64,000 nucleotides of DNA from Puteibacter caeruleilacunae (GCA_005217565.1 SJCO01000002.1:404192-468191); one strand, 5' to 3'; shown: positions 1 to 9,449, counted from the stretch's first letter. The notes: generated by a model from the sequence alone, not told the origin. Program-made: numbers and translations.

Positions 1-2909
1 TGCTAGAAGGAAAAGTAGCAGGTGTTTCGGTACAGAATGTATCAGGCTCCTTTGGTGCAGCGCCTAAAATTCGTGTTCGCGGAGCCTCATCTATTTATGG
101 CGACACTAAGCCGCTCTGGGTTGTTGATGGTGTTGTACTTGAAGATGTGGTTGATGTCTCGCCTGACGAACTATCATCGGGTGATGCTGAGACATTGATC
201 AGTAGTTCGGTTGCCGGATTAAATGCAGAAGATATTGCCGAGTATCAGATTTTGAAAGATGCATCTGCAACAGCTCTTTATGGTGCACGTGCCATGAATG
301 GAGTTATTGTTATCCGCACCAAACGTGGTAAGTCTGGAAAAGTATCGGTTTCTTTTTCAAGTGAAACGACCATCCGACAGAAACCTTCATACGACGATTA
401 TGATATCCTGAATTCTAAAGATCAGATGTCGATATTCCAGGAGCTCGATCGTAAAGGATGGCTAACCTATGCCGACATGAAGACTGTTGCTCATGGTGGA
501 GTATACTATAAGATGTACGATGAAATTTCAACGTATAATACAGAAACGGGACAGTTCAATCTGGCCAATACACCAGAAGCAAAACTGGATTATTTGAGAT
601 ACTATGAAATGGCAAATACCGATTGGTTTGATTTGCTATTTACCAATAATATCATGCAAAATAACAGCTTTAGTGTATCTGGGGGTAGTGAAACTTCTCG
701 TTTTTACGTTTCGGCTTCTTACATTACAGACGGTGGTTGGACTATCGCTGACAATGTAGATAGATATACGCTTAAGATGAATGGCGATTTCGATTTAAGT
801 GAGAAACTTTCATTGGGTATTCAAAGTAATATATCCATTAGAAATCAAAAAGCTCCGGGAACATTTAGTCGTCAAAATAATGTCACAAATGGTGAGGTTA
901 GTCGTGATTTCGACATCAACCCATTTAGTTTTGCGTTGAACACATCTCGAACCATTACTCCATATGACCGTAATGGCAACTTAGACTATTTCAAGTTAAA
1001 TCATGCTGATATCAATATCCTTGAAGAATATAAGAACAACTATTTGAATATTCAATTGATGGATTTGAGTACGCAATTCAACCTGAAGTATCAATTCAAT
1101 AAACATTTGGATTACCGTGTTGATGGAGCCATTCGCTATGTCCACAACGAGAACGTTCACAAAATCAAGGAAAACAGTAATGTTGCGGGTGCATATAGAG
1201 CTGCCGATGATGCTACCATCAAAATGTTGAATAAGTTCTTATATAATGATCCTGATCACCCTAATCAAGAGAAACAAGTTGTATTACCTTATGGTGGATT
1301 TTACCTGCAAGACAATAACAAGCTTCGCAACTACTACTTTAAGCACCTGCTAAGTTACAACAAAACCTTCGATGGCATTCATAGTGTGAATGTATTATTG
1401 GGACAGGAGTATAAATCAACAGTAAGAGAGAATACCTACTTTAATGGTTATGGCTACCAGTATGACAAGGGAGGATCGGTTTTTACAGACTATCGTATAA
1501 TGAAGCAGTTGACCGAAGCAAATTTCCCTTATTTTGGTAACTATAAGTCTTATAATCGCCATTTTGCTGTATTTTCCAATGCAGGATATAGCTATCAGGG
1601 AAAATACATCATCAATGGTACCCTTCGTATTGATGGTAGTAACCAATTGGGCAAATCACGTTCAGCACGCTACTTGCCTACCTGGAACGTATCAGGTAAA
1701 TACAATATGACTGAGTCGGACTTCATGAAAGATATTCCATGGCTATCATATGCATCTGTACGTGGAACCTATGGACTAACGGCAATCATGGGACCAGCAC
1801 CTAACTCTACAGTGATTCTCTATAACGACATTGCTATTCGTCAGTTTGGCCATGATAAAGAACCAGAATTGAAAATGTCGGCTGTAGCCAATGATGATCT
1901 TACCTGGGAAAAACAATACGAAACCAATGTTGGTTTAGATGTTGGCTTTCTAAAAAACAGAGTCAGTCTTTCTACAGATGTTTACTTTAGAAAAGCCTTT
2001 GATCTGATTGCTCCAATCAAGACTTCCGCAGTGGGAGGAATGTACTGGAAGCTGGCCAACTATGCCGATATGAAGAGTCATGGTGTTGAGTTTAGCTTGA
2101 ATACAGTAAACATCCAAAAAGAAAATTTTAGCTGGAACACAAATGTAACGTTCGCTTACACGCACAACGAGGTAACCACCTTAAACAATAGTCCGCTATT
2201 ATTTGACATGGTAAGACATGATGGAGGACCAAAACAAGGCTACCCTGTACGTAGTTTGTTCTCAATACCTTTTGCAGGATTAAACGAACAGGGATTACCT
2301 ACTTTCTACAATAAAGACGGAGATGTGGTAGTTGGTGATATCAACTTCCAAAGTGGAAATGTTGACTACCTGAAATACGAGGGACAAATTGATCCTAAGA
2401 TAACTGGTGGATTAAGCAATGTATTCAAATACAAGGGGCTTACCTTAAAGGTATTTACCAGTTACAGCTTTGGTAATGTTGTGAGATTAAATCCAACCTA
2501 CCGTGCTGTTCATGATGATTGGCGATCAGTATCGAAGGATATGAAAAACCGTTGGGTACTTCCGGGAGATGAAGAGAAGACCAATATTCCAACAATTCCA
2601 AGTAGCAGACTATATGCCAGCACACCTAGATTGGGAATTGCCTACAGTGCTTATAACTACTCTGATCAATGTGTTGCGAAGGGTGACTTTGTTCGTTTAA
2701 AAGAGGTGAGCTTATCTTATAGCATTCCTAAAAAGATAACAGAAAAGATGGGGCTTTCAAAACTTTCAGTAAAAGGACAGGCTACCAACCCTCTATTGCT
2801 GTATAGCGATAAGAAGTTGAACGGACAAGATCCGGAATTCTTTGGTACAGGTGGTGTTGCATTACCAGTCTCACGCCAATACACATTTACCATTAGAATG
2901 ACCATTTAA
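1..2909 (+). CDS. SusC/RagA-family TonB-linked outer membrane receptor (5' partial)
   Basis: The open frame runs from base 3 of the window, so the N-terminus lies outside; the first internal ATG at 147 is not the start. The first residues (LEGKVAGVSVQ, then a stretch ending WVVDGVVL) are the TonB plug domain of SusC proteins, followed by the family hallmark ILKDASATALYGARAMNGV at about bases 250-305. The rest is a long beta-barrel that ends in an aromatic strand (YTFTIRMTI), as expected for BAM-inserted porins. It would form the energy-dependent channel below the SusD lid encoded 11 bp downstream. The next genes are a metallohydrolase and small lipoproteins rather than glycan enzymes, so the substrate may be a peptide or another non-glycan; that part is inference. 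Confidence 0.95.
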   Translation, partial: LEGKVAGVSVQNVSGSFGAAPKIRVRGASSIYGDTKPLWVVDGVVLEDVVDVSPDELSSGDAETLISSSVAGLNAEDIAEYQILKDASATALYGARAMNGVIVIRTKRGKSGKVSVSFSSETTIRQKPSYDDYDILNSKDQMSIFQELDRKGWLTYADMKTVAHGGVYYKMYDEISTYNTETGQFNLANTPEAKLDYLRYYEMANTDWFDLLFTNNIMQNNSFSVSGGSETSRFYVSASYITDGGWTIADNVDRYTLKMNGDFDLSEKLSLGIQSNISIRNQKAPGTFSRQNNVTNGEVSRDFDINPFSFALNTSRTITPYDRNGNLDYFKLNHADINILEEYKNNYLNIQLMDLSTQFNLKYQFNKHLDYRVDGAIRYVHNENVHKIKENSNVAGAYRAADDATIKMLNKFLYNDPDHPNQEKQVVLPYGGFYLQDNNKLRNYYFKHLLSYNKTFDGIHSVNVLLGQEYKSTVRENTYFNGYGYQYDKGGSVFTDYRIMKQLTEANFPYFGNYKSYNRHFAVFSNAGYSYQGKYIINGTLRIDGSNQLGKSRSARYLPTWNVSGKYNMTESDFMKDIPWLSYASVRGTYGLTAIMGPAPNSTVILYNDIAIRQFGHDKEPELKMSAVANDDLTWEKQYETNVGLDVGFLKNRVSLSTDVYFRKAFDLIAPIKTSAVGGMYWKLANYADMKSHGVEFSLNTVNIQKENFSWNTNVTFAYTHNEVTTLNNSPLLFDMVRHDGGPKQGYPVRSLFSIPFAGLNEQGLPTFYNKDGDVVVGDINFQSGNVDYLKYEGQIDPKITGGLSNVFKYKGLTLKVFTSYSFGNVVRLNPTYRAVHDDWRSVSKDMKNRWVLPGDEEKTNIPTIPSSRLYASTPRLGIAYSAYNYSDQCVAKGDFVRLKEVSLSYSIPKKITEKMGLSKLSVKGQATNPLLLYSDKKLNGQDPEFFGTGGVALPVSRQYTFTIRMTI

Positions 2910-2920
2910 AAGGCTTAAAA

Positions 2921-4444
2921 ATGAAGAAATTTACAATATATATCAAATACTTAAGTTTATCGTGCCTGCTGGCATTCAATAGCTGTGATGATGCACTGGA
3001 TAAGCTTCCAGATAACCGGGTTGAACTTTCATCTGTAAGTGATATTGAAGGATTAATGGCCAATGCTTTACCTGATGCCTGCTTTTATTCTTTCACCCAC
3101 AGTATGAGTGATAATGCAGGAGACGGGGGTATATCTGGGATAAATATCCTAACAAACGAAGAAGCTTATAAATTCATGGACTCAACCACAGAGGGACAAG
3201 ATACACCTCTATTTTACTGGATCTCATGTTACGAGGCAATCGCATTAAATAACCTGGCCATTGAATTTATTGAGAAAATTAAAGATGATGAACAGGAATA
3301 TAAAAAGTACAAGCACCTGTATGGAGAAGCGCTGGTAGCCCGAGCATACAACCACTTTATGTTGGTAAACCTGTATTGCAACCATTATGATCCGGAATCA
3401 TCAAAAACAGATCTAGGAATTCCATATGTTACAGAACCCGAAACAAAAGTGTTGGTAGACTATAAACGTGGTACTGTTGCAGAGGTATATGATAAAATAA
3501 AAAAGGATCTGGAAAAAGGAATGCCATTGCTCAATGATGAGTTGCAGGACAATCCACAATTTCACTTCACCACAAAATCCGCTCATGCTTTTGCTTCTCG
3601 TTTTTACCTGTATCTGGGAGAATGGCAAAAAGTTGTAGAACACTGTAAGCCAGTACTGGGAAGTAATGTTACCACAAAATTACGCGACTGGAATGGAGAG
3701 TACAAGCAATTCACCAGAAGTGAACTTTTGGCACACTATACCAGTAGCAATGAACCTGCCAACCTATTAATTCGTGTGGGCATGTCAACGTACCCTTATT
3801 ACTACGCAAAATTGAGACACGGACTAACTGAAACTATTAGGGATTACATTTATAGTAGTGATTTACCTTCAAAGGGGCGATATTCCTATTCTACAGTTGG
3901 TTGGGATGAGCCAGATCGCATATTCATTAACAAATATAATTCCCTATTTAAACGTACAAGTATTAATGCAGAAATCGGTCATGTATATATCAATAATCCC
4001 TTGTTTTCTATTGAAGAAGTATTGTTCAATTTTTTGGAGGCAAAAGTGATGCAGGAGAAGTACTTCACTGTTGTTAGAGAATTGAATAAATTCTACAGTA
4101 AGCGTGTGGATAACTTCATGGTGGGATATGACCCTAACTATAATATAGTAACCGAAGAGAACATACTGGGAATATATACAAACAGAGGAGAAAACTTAGA
4201 AAGCTGGTATCCAATCAACCAGAAACAAAAAGTGTATCTGCGCTGCCTGCTTCATGCTCGTCGTGCTGAGTTTATGTTTGAAGGACTTCGCTGGTTCGAC
4301 ATTAAGCGATTTAGACTACCAGTGATTCACTATGATGCTGATCGCAATAAGTATCAACTAACAGCACAGGATTCACGAAAAGCGATTCAAATTCCTGAAA
4401 GTGCAATTGCACTAGGCATGAAACCAAACCCAAGAAACAAGTAA
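2921..4444 (+). CDS. SusD/RagB-family nutrient-binding outer membrane lipoprotein
   Basis: This 507-residue protein has a signal sequence with lipobox ending at Cys23 (AFNSC), so it is a lipoprotein. The helical TPR-like N-terminal half and the C-terminal stretch RRAEFMFEGLRWFDIKRF (about residues 446-465) are typical of the RagB/SusD family. It should cap the SusC channel encoded just upstream and bind the imported substrate. It starts 11 bp after the receptor gene, and the next gene begins 2 bp after its stop, so the genes are co-transcribed. The SusD assignment is firm; the ligand cannot be read from the sequence. Confidence 0.95.
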   Translation: MKKFTIYIKYLSLSCLLAFNSCDDALDKLPDNRVELSSVSDIEGLMANALPDACFYSFTHSMSDNAGDGGISGINILTNEEAYKFMDSTTEGQDTPLFYWISCYEAIALNNLAIEFIEKIKDDEQEYKKYKHLYGEALVARAYNHFMLVNLYCNHYDPESSKTDLGIPYVTEPETKVLVDYKRGTVAEVYDKIKKDLEKGMPLLNDELQDNPQFHFTTKSAHAFASRFYLYLGEWQKVVEHCKPVLGSNVTTKLRDWNGEYKQFTRSELLAHYTSSNEPANLLIRVGMSTYPYYYAKLRHGLTETIRDYIYSSDLPSKGRYSYSTVGWDEPDRIFINKYNSLFKRTSINAEIGHVYINNPLFSIEEVLFNFLEAKVMQEKYFTVVRELNKFYSKRVDNFMVGYDPNYNIVTEENILGIYTNRGENLESWYPINQKQKVYLRCLLHARRAEFMFEGLRWFDIKRFRLPVIHYDADRNKYQLTAQDSRKAIQIPESAIALGMKPNPRNK

Positions 4445-4446
4445 CA

Positions 4447-5274
4447 ATGAAACAAATAATAATATTTCTAACATTAGCAGTAAGTCTGCTAGGTTGTTCA
4501 GATGACGAAAACCTTGGAGAAAGCGGATTACTTCCTCCAAACGTTGAAAAAAACGAAATTGATGACTACATCAAAGCTACATTTACAGATCCATACAACA
4601 TGGTGATTGACTATAAATGGCCAAGTAATGAAGTAGACAACAGTAAAATCATATTACCTATAAAATACGAGTTGGTAAAGCCATTCTGTGAATTGCTTAA
4701 AAATCTATGGATCAATCCTTATGTTAAACACATAAACGATGAATTTGTTAAGAAGTATATTCCAAAGCAGGTCATCCTTGTGGGTACTCCAAACTATAAT
4801 GCCGACGGTACTGTAACTGAAGGTATCGCTGAGGGCGGTCGTAAAATCACTATTTTCTCGATTAATAGTTTGAACTTTAAGGATAAGAATATGGTACGTA
4901 AACAATTTGGAACCATGCACCATGAATTTGCCCACATCCTCCACCAAACAATTAATTATGATGAGACCTATCAGCAAATAACACCTCGCAATTATACCTT
5001 GTCATGGTATGACTTCAATCATCAGCAAGCCTGGGAACGTGGATATGTAACTCCATATTCTATGGAGAGTCCGGATGAAGATTTTGTGGAGATGTATGCC
5101 CATATGCTCATCCTCACAGATGAGGAATGGAATGATATGCTAAGCTATCCTAAAACAGATGTGGAGGCGATCAAGCGAAAAGAGGCCATTGTAGCCGACT
5201 ACATGCTTGAAAACTGGAACATTGATGTTTATGAACTAAAAAAACTAATTCAAAAACAACTTGATGAATTATAG
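4447..5274 (+). CDS. Zinc metallohydrolase lipoprotein associated with SusCD import (HExxH)
   Basis: This 275-residue protein has a lipobox at Cys17 (SLLGC). Residues 159-163 read HEFAH, a zinc-binding HExxH motif with Glu160 as the likely catalytic base. A second acidic motif (DEDFVEMYAH, about residues 209-218) fits the third ligand of gluzincin-type peptidases. Length, lipoprotein nature and position after susCD match the family known as substrate import-associated zinc metallohydrolase lipoprotein (related to putative zinc-binding metallopeptidases). It probably acts on the outer membrane surface or periplasmic face, trimming a substrate for the receptor. Peptide cleavage is inferred from the fold only. 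The gene lies 2 bp after susD and is followed by a DUF4302 gene that starts within a few bases of its stop. Confidence 0.88.
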   Translation: MKQIIIFLTLAVSLLGCSDDENLGESGLLPPNVEKNEIDDYIKATFTDPYNMVIDYKWPSNEVDNSKIILPIKYELVKPFCELLKNLWINPYVKHINDEFVKKYIPKQVILVGTPNYNADGTVTEGIAEGGRKITIFSINSLNFKDKNMVRKQFGTMHHEFAHILHQTINYDETYQQITPRNYTLSWYDFNHQQAWERGYVTPYSMESPDEDFVEMYAHMLILTDEEWNDMLSYPKTDVEAIKRKEAIVADYMLENWNIDVYELKKLIQKQLDEL

Positions 5275-5278
5275 AAGA

Positions 5279-6613
5279 ATGATGAGACAACTATATACAT
5301 TGATTATCGCATCCCTACTATTGGGAGCCTGCAATAGCGATTCATTCGAGGATGCATTCGACAAGACTCCCAATGAGCGTATTCAGGAGAATATCGACCA
5401 TTACTCCAAAGTATTAACGGAAGCACAGCATGGCTGGAAAATGGCCTATTATATCAATGATGAGGCCATGGGAGCTTTTCATTTCATGATGCAATTCAAT
5501 AAGGATAATAAGGTAATCAGTCAATTTGAGCTCTCCGATAACAACACAACATCAACATATAGCTTAAGAGCAGAAGATGAAATTGCTTTGTCATTTGATA
5601 CCTATACCTTCTTTTCTGTTCTTGCTGATCCTGGAGTGGAGGGAGGACAAGGTTTTGGTGGTGAGTTTGAATTCTATATTCACTCTGCATGTGCCGACAG
5701 TATAGTAATGATAGGAAAGATCAATAGAAGAAAAGCAGTGATGTATCCAGCAACTGATTTCGACTGGAATGATCGTTTCGCAAGCATTCACAAAAACCAA
5801 GAGTTCCTGAAAATTCAAGAACAACCTTCAATGGAAGCTGGTGATTATGCAATACGGAAACTACTTTTTAATTCGGGACTTAAAGATTCTGAGACAGTTG
5901 ACTTTACCTATAACGCAAACAATCGCCGTGTTAAAGTTGCACACAAAGATAATAGTGGAAAGATCCATGTTTTCGATCGTTCTGTAGAATTTAACAACTC
6001 TGGTTTTAAATTGCATAAGTCGATTGAGATAAACGATATGTCCATTTCTGAATTTACTTACAACGATGATCAAAAGCATTTTGTGGCAAATAATGAGCTT
6101 TGTGTGATTGACTATGAAATAAATGGAGAGGCACTAATTAGTACTACGGCTCCATTGTGGGAACACACTTGGAAGATGACAGAGAACTGGGAATGTAGTG
6201 AAAGTCTGAAACCTTACATTGAAGAATCCATTAAGGTATTGGGTGAGGACAATGCGGGATTGTTTCTGTTTTTACACAATAATGCACTAATCACCTGGAG
6301 TTTTCGATATCGTGGCATCAGCGGGTCAGGAGATAGCTGGAGCGATTTCTTCCTTCGCCAGTTGTATGTCGACGAACTCAACAATATGTGTTTTCTAATG
6401 CCTGACAACGAGGATCAGCGTTATGATCAAAACAGGGAAAAAAGTCGCGAGCTATATACCAACCCAAAGGTACGAGAGTTCATAGAAATTCTTCATGATC
6501 CTAAAGGATGGCTTTTTATTGAATTAGAATATCAGAATAAATATCGCTTGGTATCAAAGAGTAATAGTAATCATTGGATGATCCTTGAAAATTGGGATCC
6601 AAGCAAAAATTAA
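5279..6613 (+). CDS. DUF4302-family lipoprotein
   Basis: This secreted lipoprotein of about 444 residues has the lipobox LLGAC near residue 18, followed by the family-like opening FDKTPNERIQENIDHYSKVL and a GWKMAYYIND stretch, as in DUF4302 proteins. The open frame extends back to 5261 and would overlap the previous gene; the ATG at 5279 (or 5282) places the signal peptide directly at the N-terminus and is preferred. DUF4302 genes commonly sit in susCD operons with the zinc metallohydrolase, as here. The molecular function is unknown. A surface substrate-binding role like SusE/F is possible but is not shown by any motif. Confidence 0.8.
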   Translation: MMRQLYTLIIASLLLGACNSDSFEDAFDKTPNERIQENIDHYSKVLTEAQHGWKMAYYINDEAMGAFHFMMQFNKDNKVISQFELSDNNTTSTYSLRAEDEIALSFDTYTFFSVLADPGVEGGQGFGGEFEFYIHSACADSIVMIGKINRRKAVMYPATDFDWNDRFASIHKNQEFLKIQEQPSMEAGDYAIRKLLFNSGLKDSETVDFTYNANNRRVKVAHKDNSGKIHVFDRSVEFNNSGFKLHKSIEINDMSISEFTYNDDQKHFVANNELCVIDYEINGEALISTTAPLWEHTWKMTENWECSESLKPYIEESIKVLGEDNAGLFLFLHNNALITWSFRYRGISGSGDSWSDFFLRQLYVDELNNMCFLMPDNEDQRYDQNREKSRELYTNPKVREFIEILHDPKGWLFIELEYQNKYRLVSKSNSNHWMILENWDPSKN

Positions 6614-6624
6614 AACAAGTACAA

Positions 6625-7476
6625 ATGAAAACAATTAAACTATTAATGGCTATCATGGTATTTGCTGCATTTTCGTGCAGTGATGATAGTCCGAAGTTGG
6701 CGTCATTGTCGTTCGACAATGCATCAGAGGAGATGTTACTAGAGCAAACTAAAACCTTTGCTTACAAGTGGGGACCTGATGATGTAGAAAAACCAGTGGT
6801 TAACTGGACTTCTTCTGATTCGGACGTAGCTACTGTAAACGCTCAAGGAGAAGTAAAAGCCTTAACTGTTGGAACAACAACCATCAAAGTAGATGCTGTT
6901 AACAATCCGGCAATCACTGCAAGCTTCACCCTTACTGTTAAGCCTATTGCGGTTTCTGGAATTACTTTTGCTACAGCAAAATCAGAAGTTATCATTGGTG
7001 AGGATATTACCTTAACTCCAACTGTTAAGCCTGACAATGCAACAGACAAAACATTAGCATGGACTAGCTCTGATGAAGCTATTGCTGTTGTTGATGATGG
7101 TGTAGTTACAGGAGTAACCGTTGGTACAGTAACAATCACCGCTTCAAAAGATGGTGTATCAGCTACTCATGAAGTAGAGGTAAAGCCTATCGAAGTAACA
7201 GCTGTTAATATCGATCCAGAGCCTCAAGCGATTATGATTGGACAGACTAAACAGCTTGTCTTCTCTGTTCTTCCTGATAATGCGACAGATAAGACTCTTA
7301 CCTGGGCTAGCAACAATGAAGCCCTTGTTTCTGTTGACGAAAACGGGGTAATTACGATTAAAGGAATTGGTGCCGCTGAAATTACAGCAACAGCTGTAAA
7401 TGGTGTTTCTGCAACTATTTCAGTTTCAGGTATGCCTGTACCTCCACCGCCACCACCACCACCTGCATTTAACTAA
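6625..7476 (+). CDS. Bacterial Ig-like (BIG2) lipoprotein with polyproline tail
   Basis: The likely start is the ATG at 6625, which gives MKTIKLLMAIMVFAAFSC with a lipobox Cys near residue 18; the frame is open to 6592, overlapping the previous gene. After the lipobox come three BIG2-type Ig-like repeats, each with the pattern TxxxWTSSDxxVAxVxxxGxVxxxxxGTxTIxA. The last 12 residues contain eight consecutive prolines followed by AFN. It is the last gene of the susCD operon and precedes a terminator. BIG2 domains mediate surface binding, so it may be a surface-exposed accessory or binding protein. The function of the proline tail is not known. Confidence 0.85.
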   Translation: MKTIKLLMAIMVFAAFSCSDDSPKLASLSFDNASEEMLLEQTKTFAYKWGPDDVEKPVVNWTSSDSDVATVNAQGEVKALTVGTTTIKVDAVNNPAITASFTLTVKPIAVSGITFATAKSEVIIGEDITLTPTVKPDNATDKTLAWTSSDEAIAVVDDGVVTGVTVGTVTITASKDGVSATHEVEVKPIEVTAVNIDPEPQAIMIGQTKQLVFSVLPDNATDKTLTWASNNEALVSVDENGVITIKGIGAAEITATAVNGVSATISVSGMPVPPPPPPPPAFN

Positions 7477-7503
7477 ATCAGAATAATCCAATGAAATTAT
7501 AAA

Positions 7504-7536
7504 AGAGATTGCCTGTAGCGGGTAGTCTCTTTTTTT
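7504..7536 (+). terminator. Rho-independent terminator of the first susCD operon
   Basis: A 10-bp stem (AGAGATTGCC with GGTAGTCTCT, including two G-U pairs) with a 7-base loop is followed by seven T residues. It lies 28 bp after the stop of the Ig-like gene. Confidence 0.85.
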
Positions 7537-7570
7537 ATCCACTATTCTAAGTGAATCATCCAAACAACAT

Positions 7571-7602
7571 TCTGTGACATTCATTTAAAAACTTTAAATT
7601 TG
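7571..7602 (+). promoter_or_regulatory. Bacteroidota-type promoter of the HEAT-repeat gene
   Basis: TAAATTTG at 7595-7602 matches the -7 consensus TAnnTTTG. The -33 element is weak (TCTG at 7571, spacing 20). Transcription would start near 7609, leaving a leader of about 77 bases. Confidence 0.45.
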
Positions 7603-7685
7603 CACTTTCATCTGGAGCGTAGGTAATTTATTGAATGTATCATTTCTTGATGAGTAAATTACTAACTCCCATAGAAAGTTAGGAT

Positions 7686-8201
7686 ATGACTAAAAAAACA
7701 AATAAAGATTTAATAGCTCAATTGCAGGCAAGCGACACTTCGATTGTACTGGCAACTATTAAAAAGATAAGTGAGTCGGGTAATAGTGCTTACTTAACAG
7801 CTCTACTTGATCTTTTGAGCAAAACAAGTTCGGAAGAAGTTAGGAAGCGTTTAATTCTTCTATTGGCTGAACTAAAACATACAGATGCGATACCTGTTAT
7901 TATTGATGCAATTCAGGATGAGAAATATAAAAGCATTCTAAAAGAGTTAGTTTCTTCTTGTTGGGAAAATGGACTTGATTTCAGTAATCACATTTCTGTA
8001 TTTGTTGATCTTGTAATCAATGAAGAATTTGAAGTTGCTTTTGAAGCGCTAACTGTAATCGAAAATTTAGAAGGGAAAGTTTCACCTACATCCAAGGAAT
8101 GTGAGCTTGCAAAAATTAAGCTAGCTATACCTACTGCAGATGAGGTTAACGCAAGCTTTCTAAATTCATTATTGGAGATTATTCCTCAATTACCACAATA
8201 A
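7686..8201 (+). CDS. Small HEAT-repeat protein
   Basis: This 171-residue soluble protein has no signal sequence. It is almost entirely helical, with repeated helix pairs such as AYLTALLDLLSKTSSEEVRKRLILLLAELKHTDAIPVIIDAI, a HEAT-repeat pattern, in the first 100 residues. Similar small proteins occur next to housekeeping genes in many Bacteroidota. It is single-copy, with its own promoter and terminator, between a susCD operon and a dihydroorotate-dehydrogenase-like gene. HEAT solenoids act as protein-binding scaffolds; its partner is unknown. Confidence 0.7.
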   Translation: MTKKTNKDLIAQLQASDTSIVLATIKKISESGNSAYLTALLDLLSKTSSEEVRKRLILLLAELKHTDAIPVIIDAIQDEKYKSILKELVSSCWENGLDFSNHISVFVDLVINEEFEVAFEALTVIENLEGKVSPTSKECELAKIKLAIPTADEVNASFLNSLLEIIPQLPQ

Positions 8202-8202
8202 A

Positions 8203-8225
8203 AAAAGCCCCTTTTCGGGGCTTTT
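8203..8225. terminator. Bidirectional terminator between convergent genes
   Basis: AAAAGCCCC pairs perfectly with GGGGCTTTT around a 5-base loop. A-rich and T-rich flanks on both sides allow termination of the plus-strand HEAT gene and of the minus-strand gene ending at 8229. Confidence 0.9.
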
Positions 8226-8228
8226 CTT

Positions 8229-9215
8229 TTATTTTCTGTTTGAAAAGTATTTCATAAACTGTGCACGCTCATAAAGCATAGGATCTTTCAATCGTTTATA
8301 ACTAAGCTTCCCTCTAAAATCATCGATAGAAGAATAATCCCACTTATCCATAAATGCGTCAAGATCACCAATAATTTCAGGTACTTTAGCTACACCATTA
8401 ATGTAGATAGTAGAACAAAGCTGAACAGTTTGAGCTCCTGCTAGTAGTTGCTTCAACACTCCATTTCCATCGTGGATACCTGTGGTTGAAGAAATCTCAA
8501 TATTTGGAACCTCAGACGTAATCATACCAGTCCAGCGCAACGAACGACGGATGTCTGTTGCTGAACTAAACACTTCAGAAGAAGTCATCTTCAAATTCTC
8601 AACATCAATGTCTGGTTCATAGAAACGATTAAACATTACAACAGCATTAGCACCATTAGCATATAACTTATTCACCAATGCAACCAGGTTTGTAAAATAG
8701 AATCCAATCTTAACAGCGATAGGTATAGAAACCTGCTTTTTTACTTCCTTAATAAGATCAACATAAACCATCTCCAACTCCTCTGCAGATGTATGCACAT
8801 CGGTAGGAACCATGAATACGTTTAGCTCCAAAGCGTCCGCACCAGCTGCTTCAATTTCTTTTGCGAAAGAGATCCATTCACTAGCATCAATACAGTTAAT
8901 ACTAGCAATAATTGGAATATTTACAGCCTCTTTAGCTTCTTTAATTAAATTCAGATAATTCTGAAGAGAGTTATCACGGGTATACGCAGAAATATAATCT
9001 TCTGCTTCTGGATAACTGGTATTGTGCTGATTATATAGAATATGATTGATCTCGTTATTGATTTGTTCCTCAAATAGCGACTTCAATACAACTGCACCCA
9101 CACCTGCCGCTTCAAGCTCTTTAATTTTACTTACTGATTGTGTTAAGCCCGAACTTGCAGCAATAAGAGGATTTTTCAAAGGAATCCCCATGTATGTAGT
9201 TTGTAAATTTGCCAT
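8229..9215 (-). CDS. Dihydroorotate dehydrogenase-like flavoprotein
   Basis: This 328-residue TIM-barrel protein has class-1 dihydroorotate dehydrogenase features: NPLIAASSGLT near residues 15-25, GVGAVVLKSLFEEQI, PIIASINC, and C-terminal strands with phosphate-binding glycines (STTGIHDG, GAQTVQLCST). The segment that in class-1A enzymes reads ELNxSCPN and carries the catalytic cysteine is here ELNVFMVP, so the usual base is missing. It is therefore probably a paralog and not the pyrimidine-pathway enzyme. It belongs to the widespread Bacteroidota group annotated as dihydroorotate dehydrogenase-like, whose substrate is unknown. Flavin binding is likely by homology. Confidence 0.85.
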   Translation of the reverse strand: MANLQTTYMGIPLKNPLIAASSGLTQSVSKIKELEAAGVGAVVLKSLFEEQINNEINHILYNQHNTSYPEAEDYISAYTRDNSLQNYLNLIKEAKEAVNIPIIASINCIDASEWISFAKEIEAAGADALELNVFMVPTDVHTSAEELEMVYVDLIKEVKKQVSIPIAVKIGFYFTNLVALVNKLYANGANAVVMFNRFYEPDIDVENLKMTSSEVFSSATDIRRSLRWTGMITSEVPNIEISSTTGIHDGNGVLKQLLAGAQTVQLCSTIYINGVAKVPEIIGDLDAFMDKWDYSSIDDFRGKLSYKRLKDPMLYERAQFMKYFSNRK

Positions 9216-9238
9216 AACTTAAGTTTTTTCGTTTTCAT

Positions 9239-9270
9239 CAAAAATATCGGTTTTATTCCGAAATCCCAAT
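9239..9270 (-). promoter_or_regulatory. Promoter of the dihydroorotate dehydrogenase-like gene
   Basis: Read on the minus strand, ATTG at 9270-9267 is followed after 20 bp by TATTTTTG at 9246-9239, a full match to TAnnTTTG. The start site would be near 9232, 17 bases before the ATG. Confidence 0.6.
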
Positions 9271-9397
9271 GATAAGGTTCTTTTTGTGATATCGATTGCC
9301 CGACTTCAAATGATTTCACACAATAATCCCCTTTAATCTCATTTTTTTAAGCATTTACCGTTTAATAATTTACCTATACCGTTCAATAAATAACTAT

Positions 9398-9427
9398 TTT
9401 CAATGTCCTGAAATCTCCTCACCTTTG
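9398..9427 (+). promoter_or_regulatory. Possible promoter of the LytS-type kinase gene
   Basis: TTTC at 9398-9401, 18 bp, then CACCTTTG at 9420-9427, one mismatch from TAnnTTTG. The position, about 22 bp before the ATG, is right for this phylum, but the match is imperfect. Confidence 0.35.
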
Positions 9428-9449
9428 AGGAAACATCAATCCAAAACAA

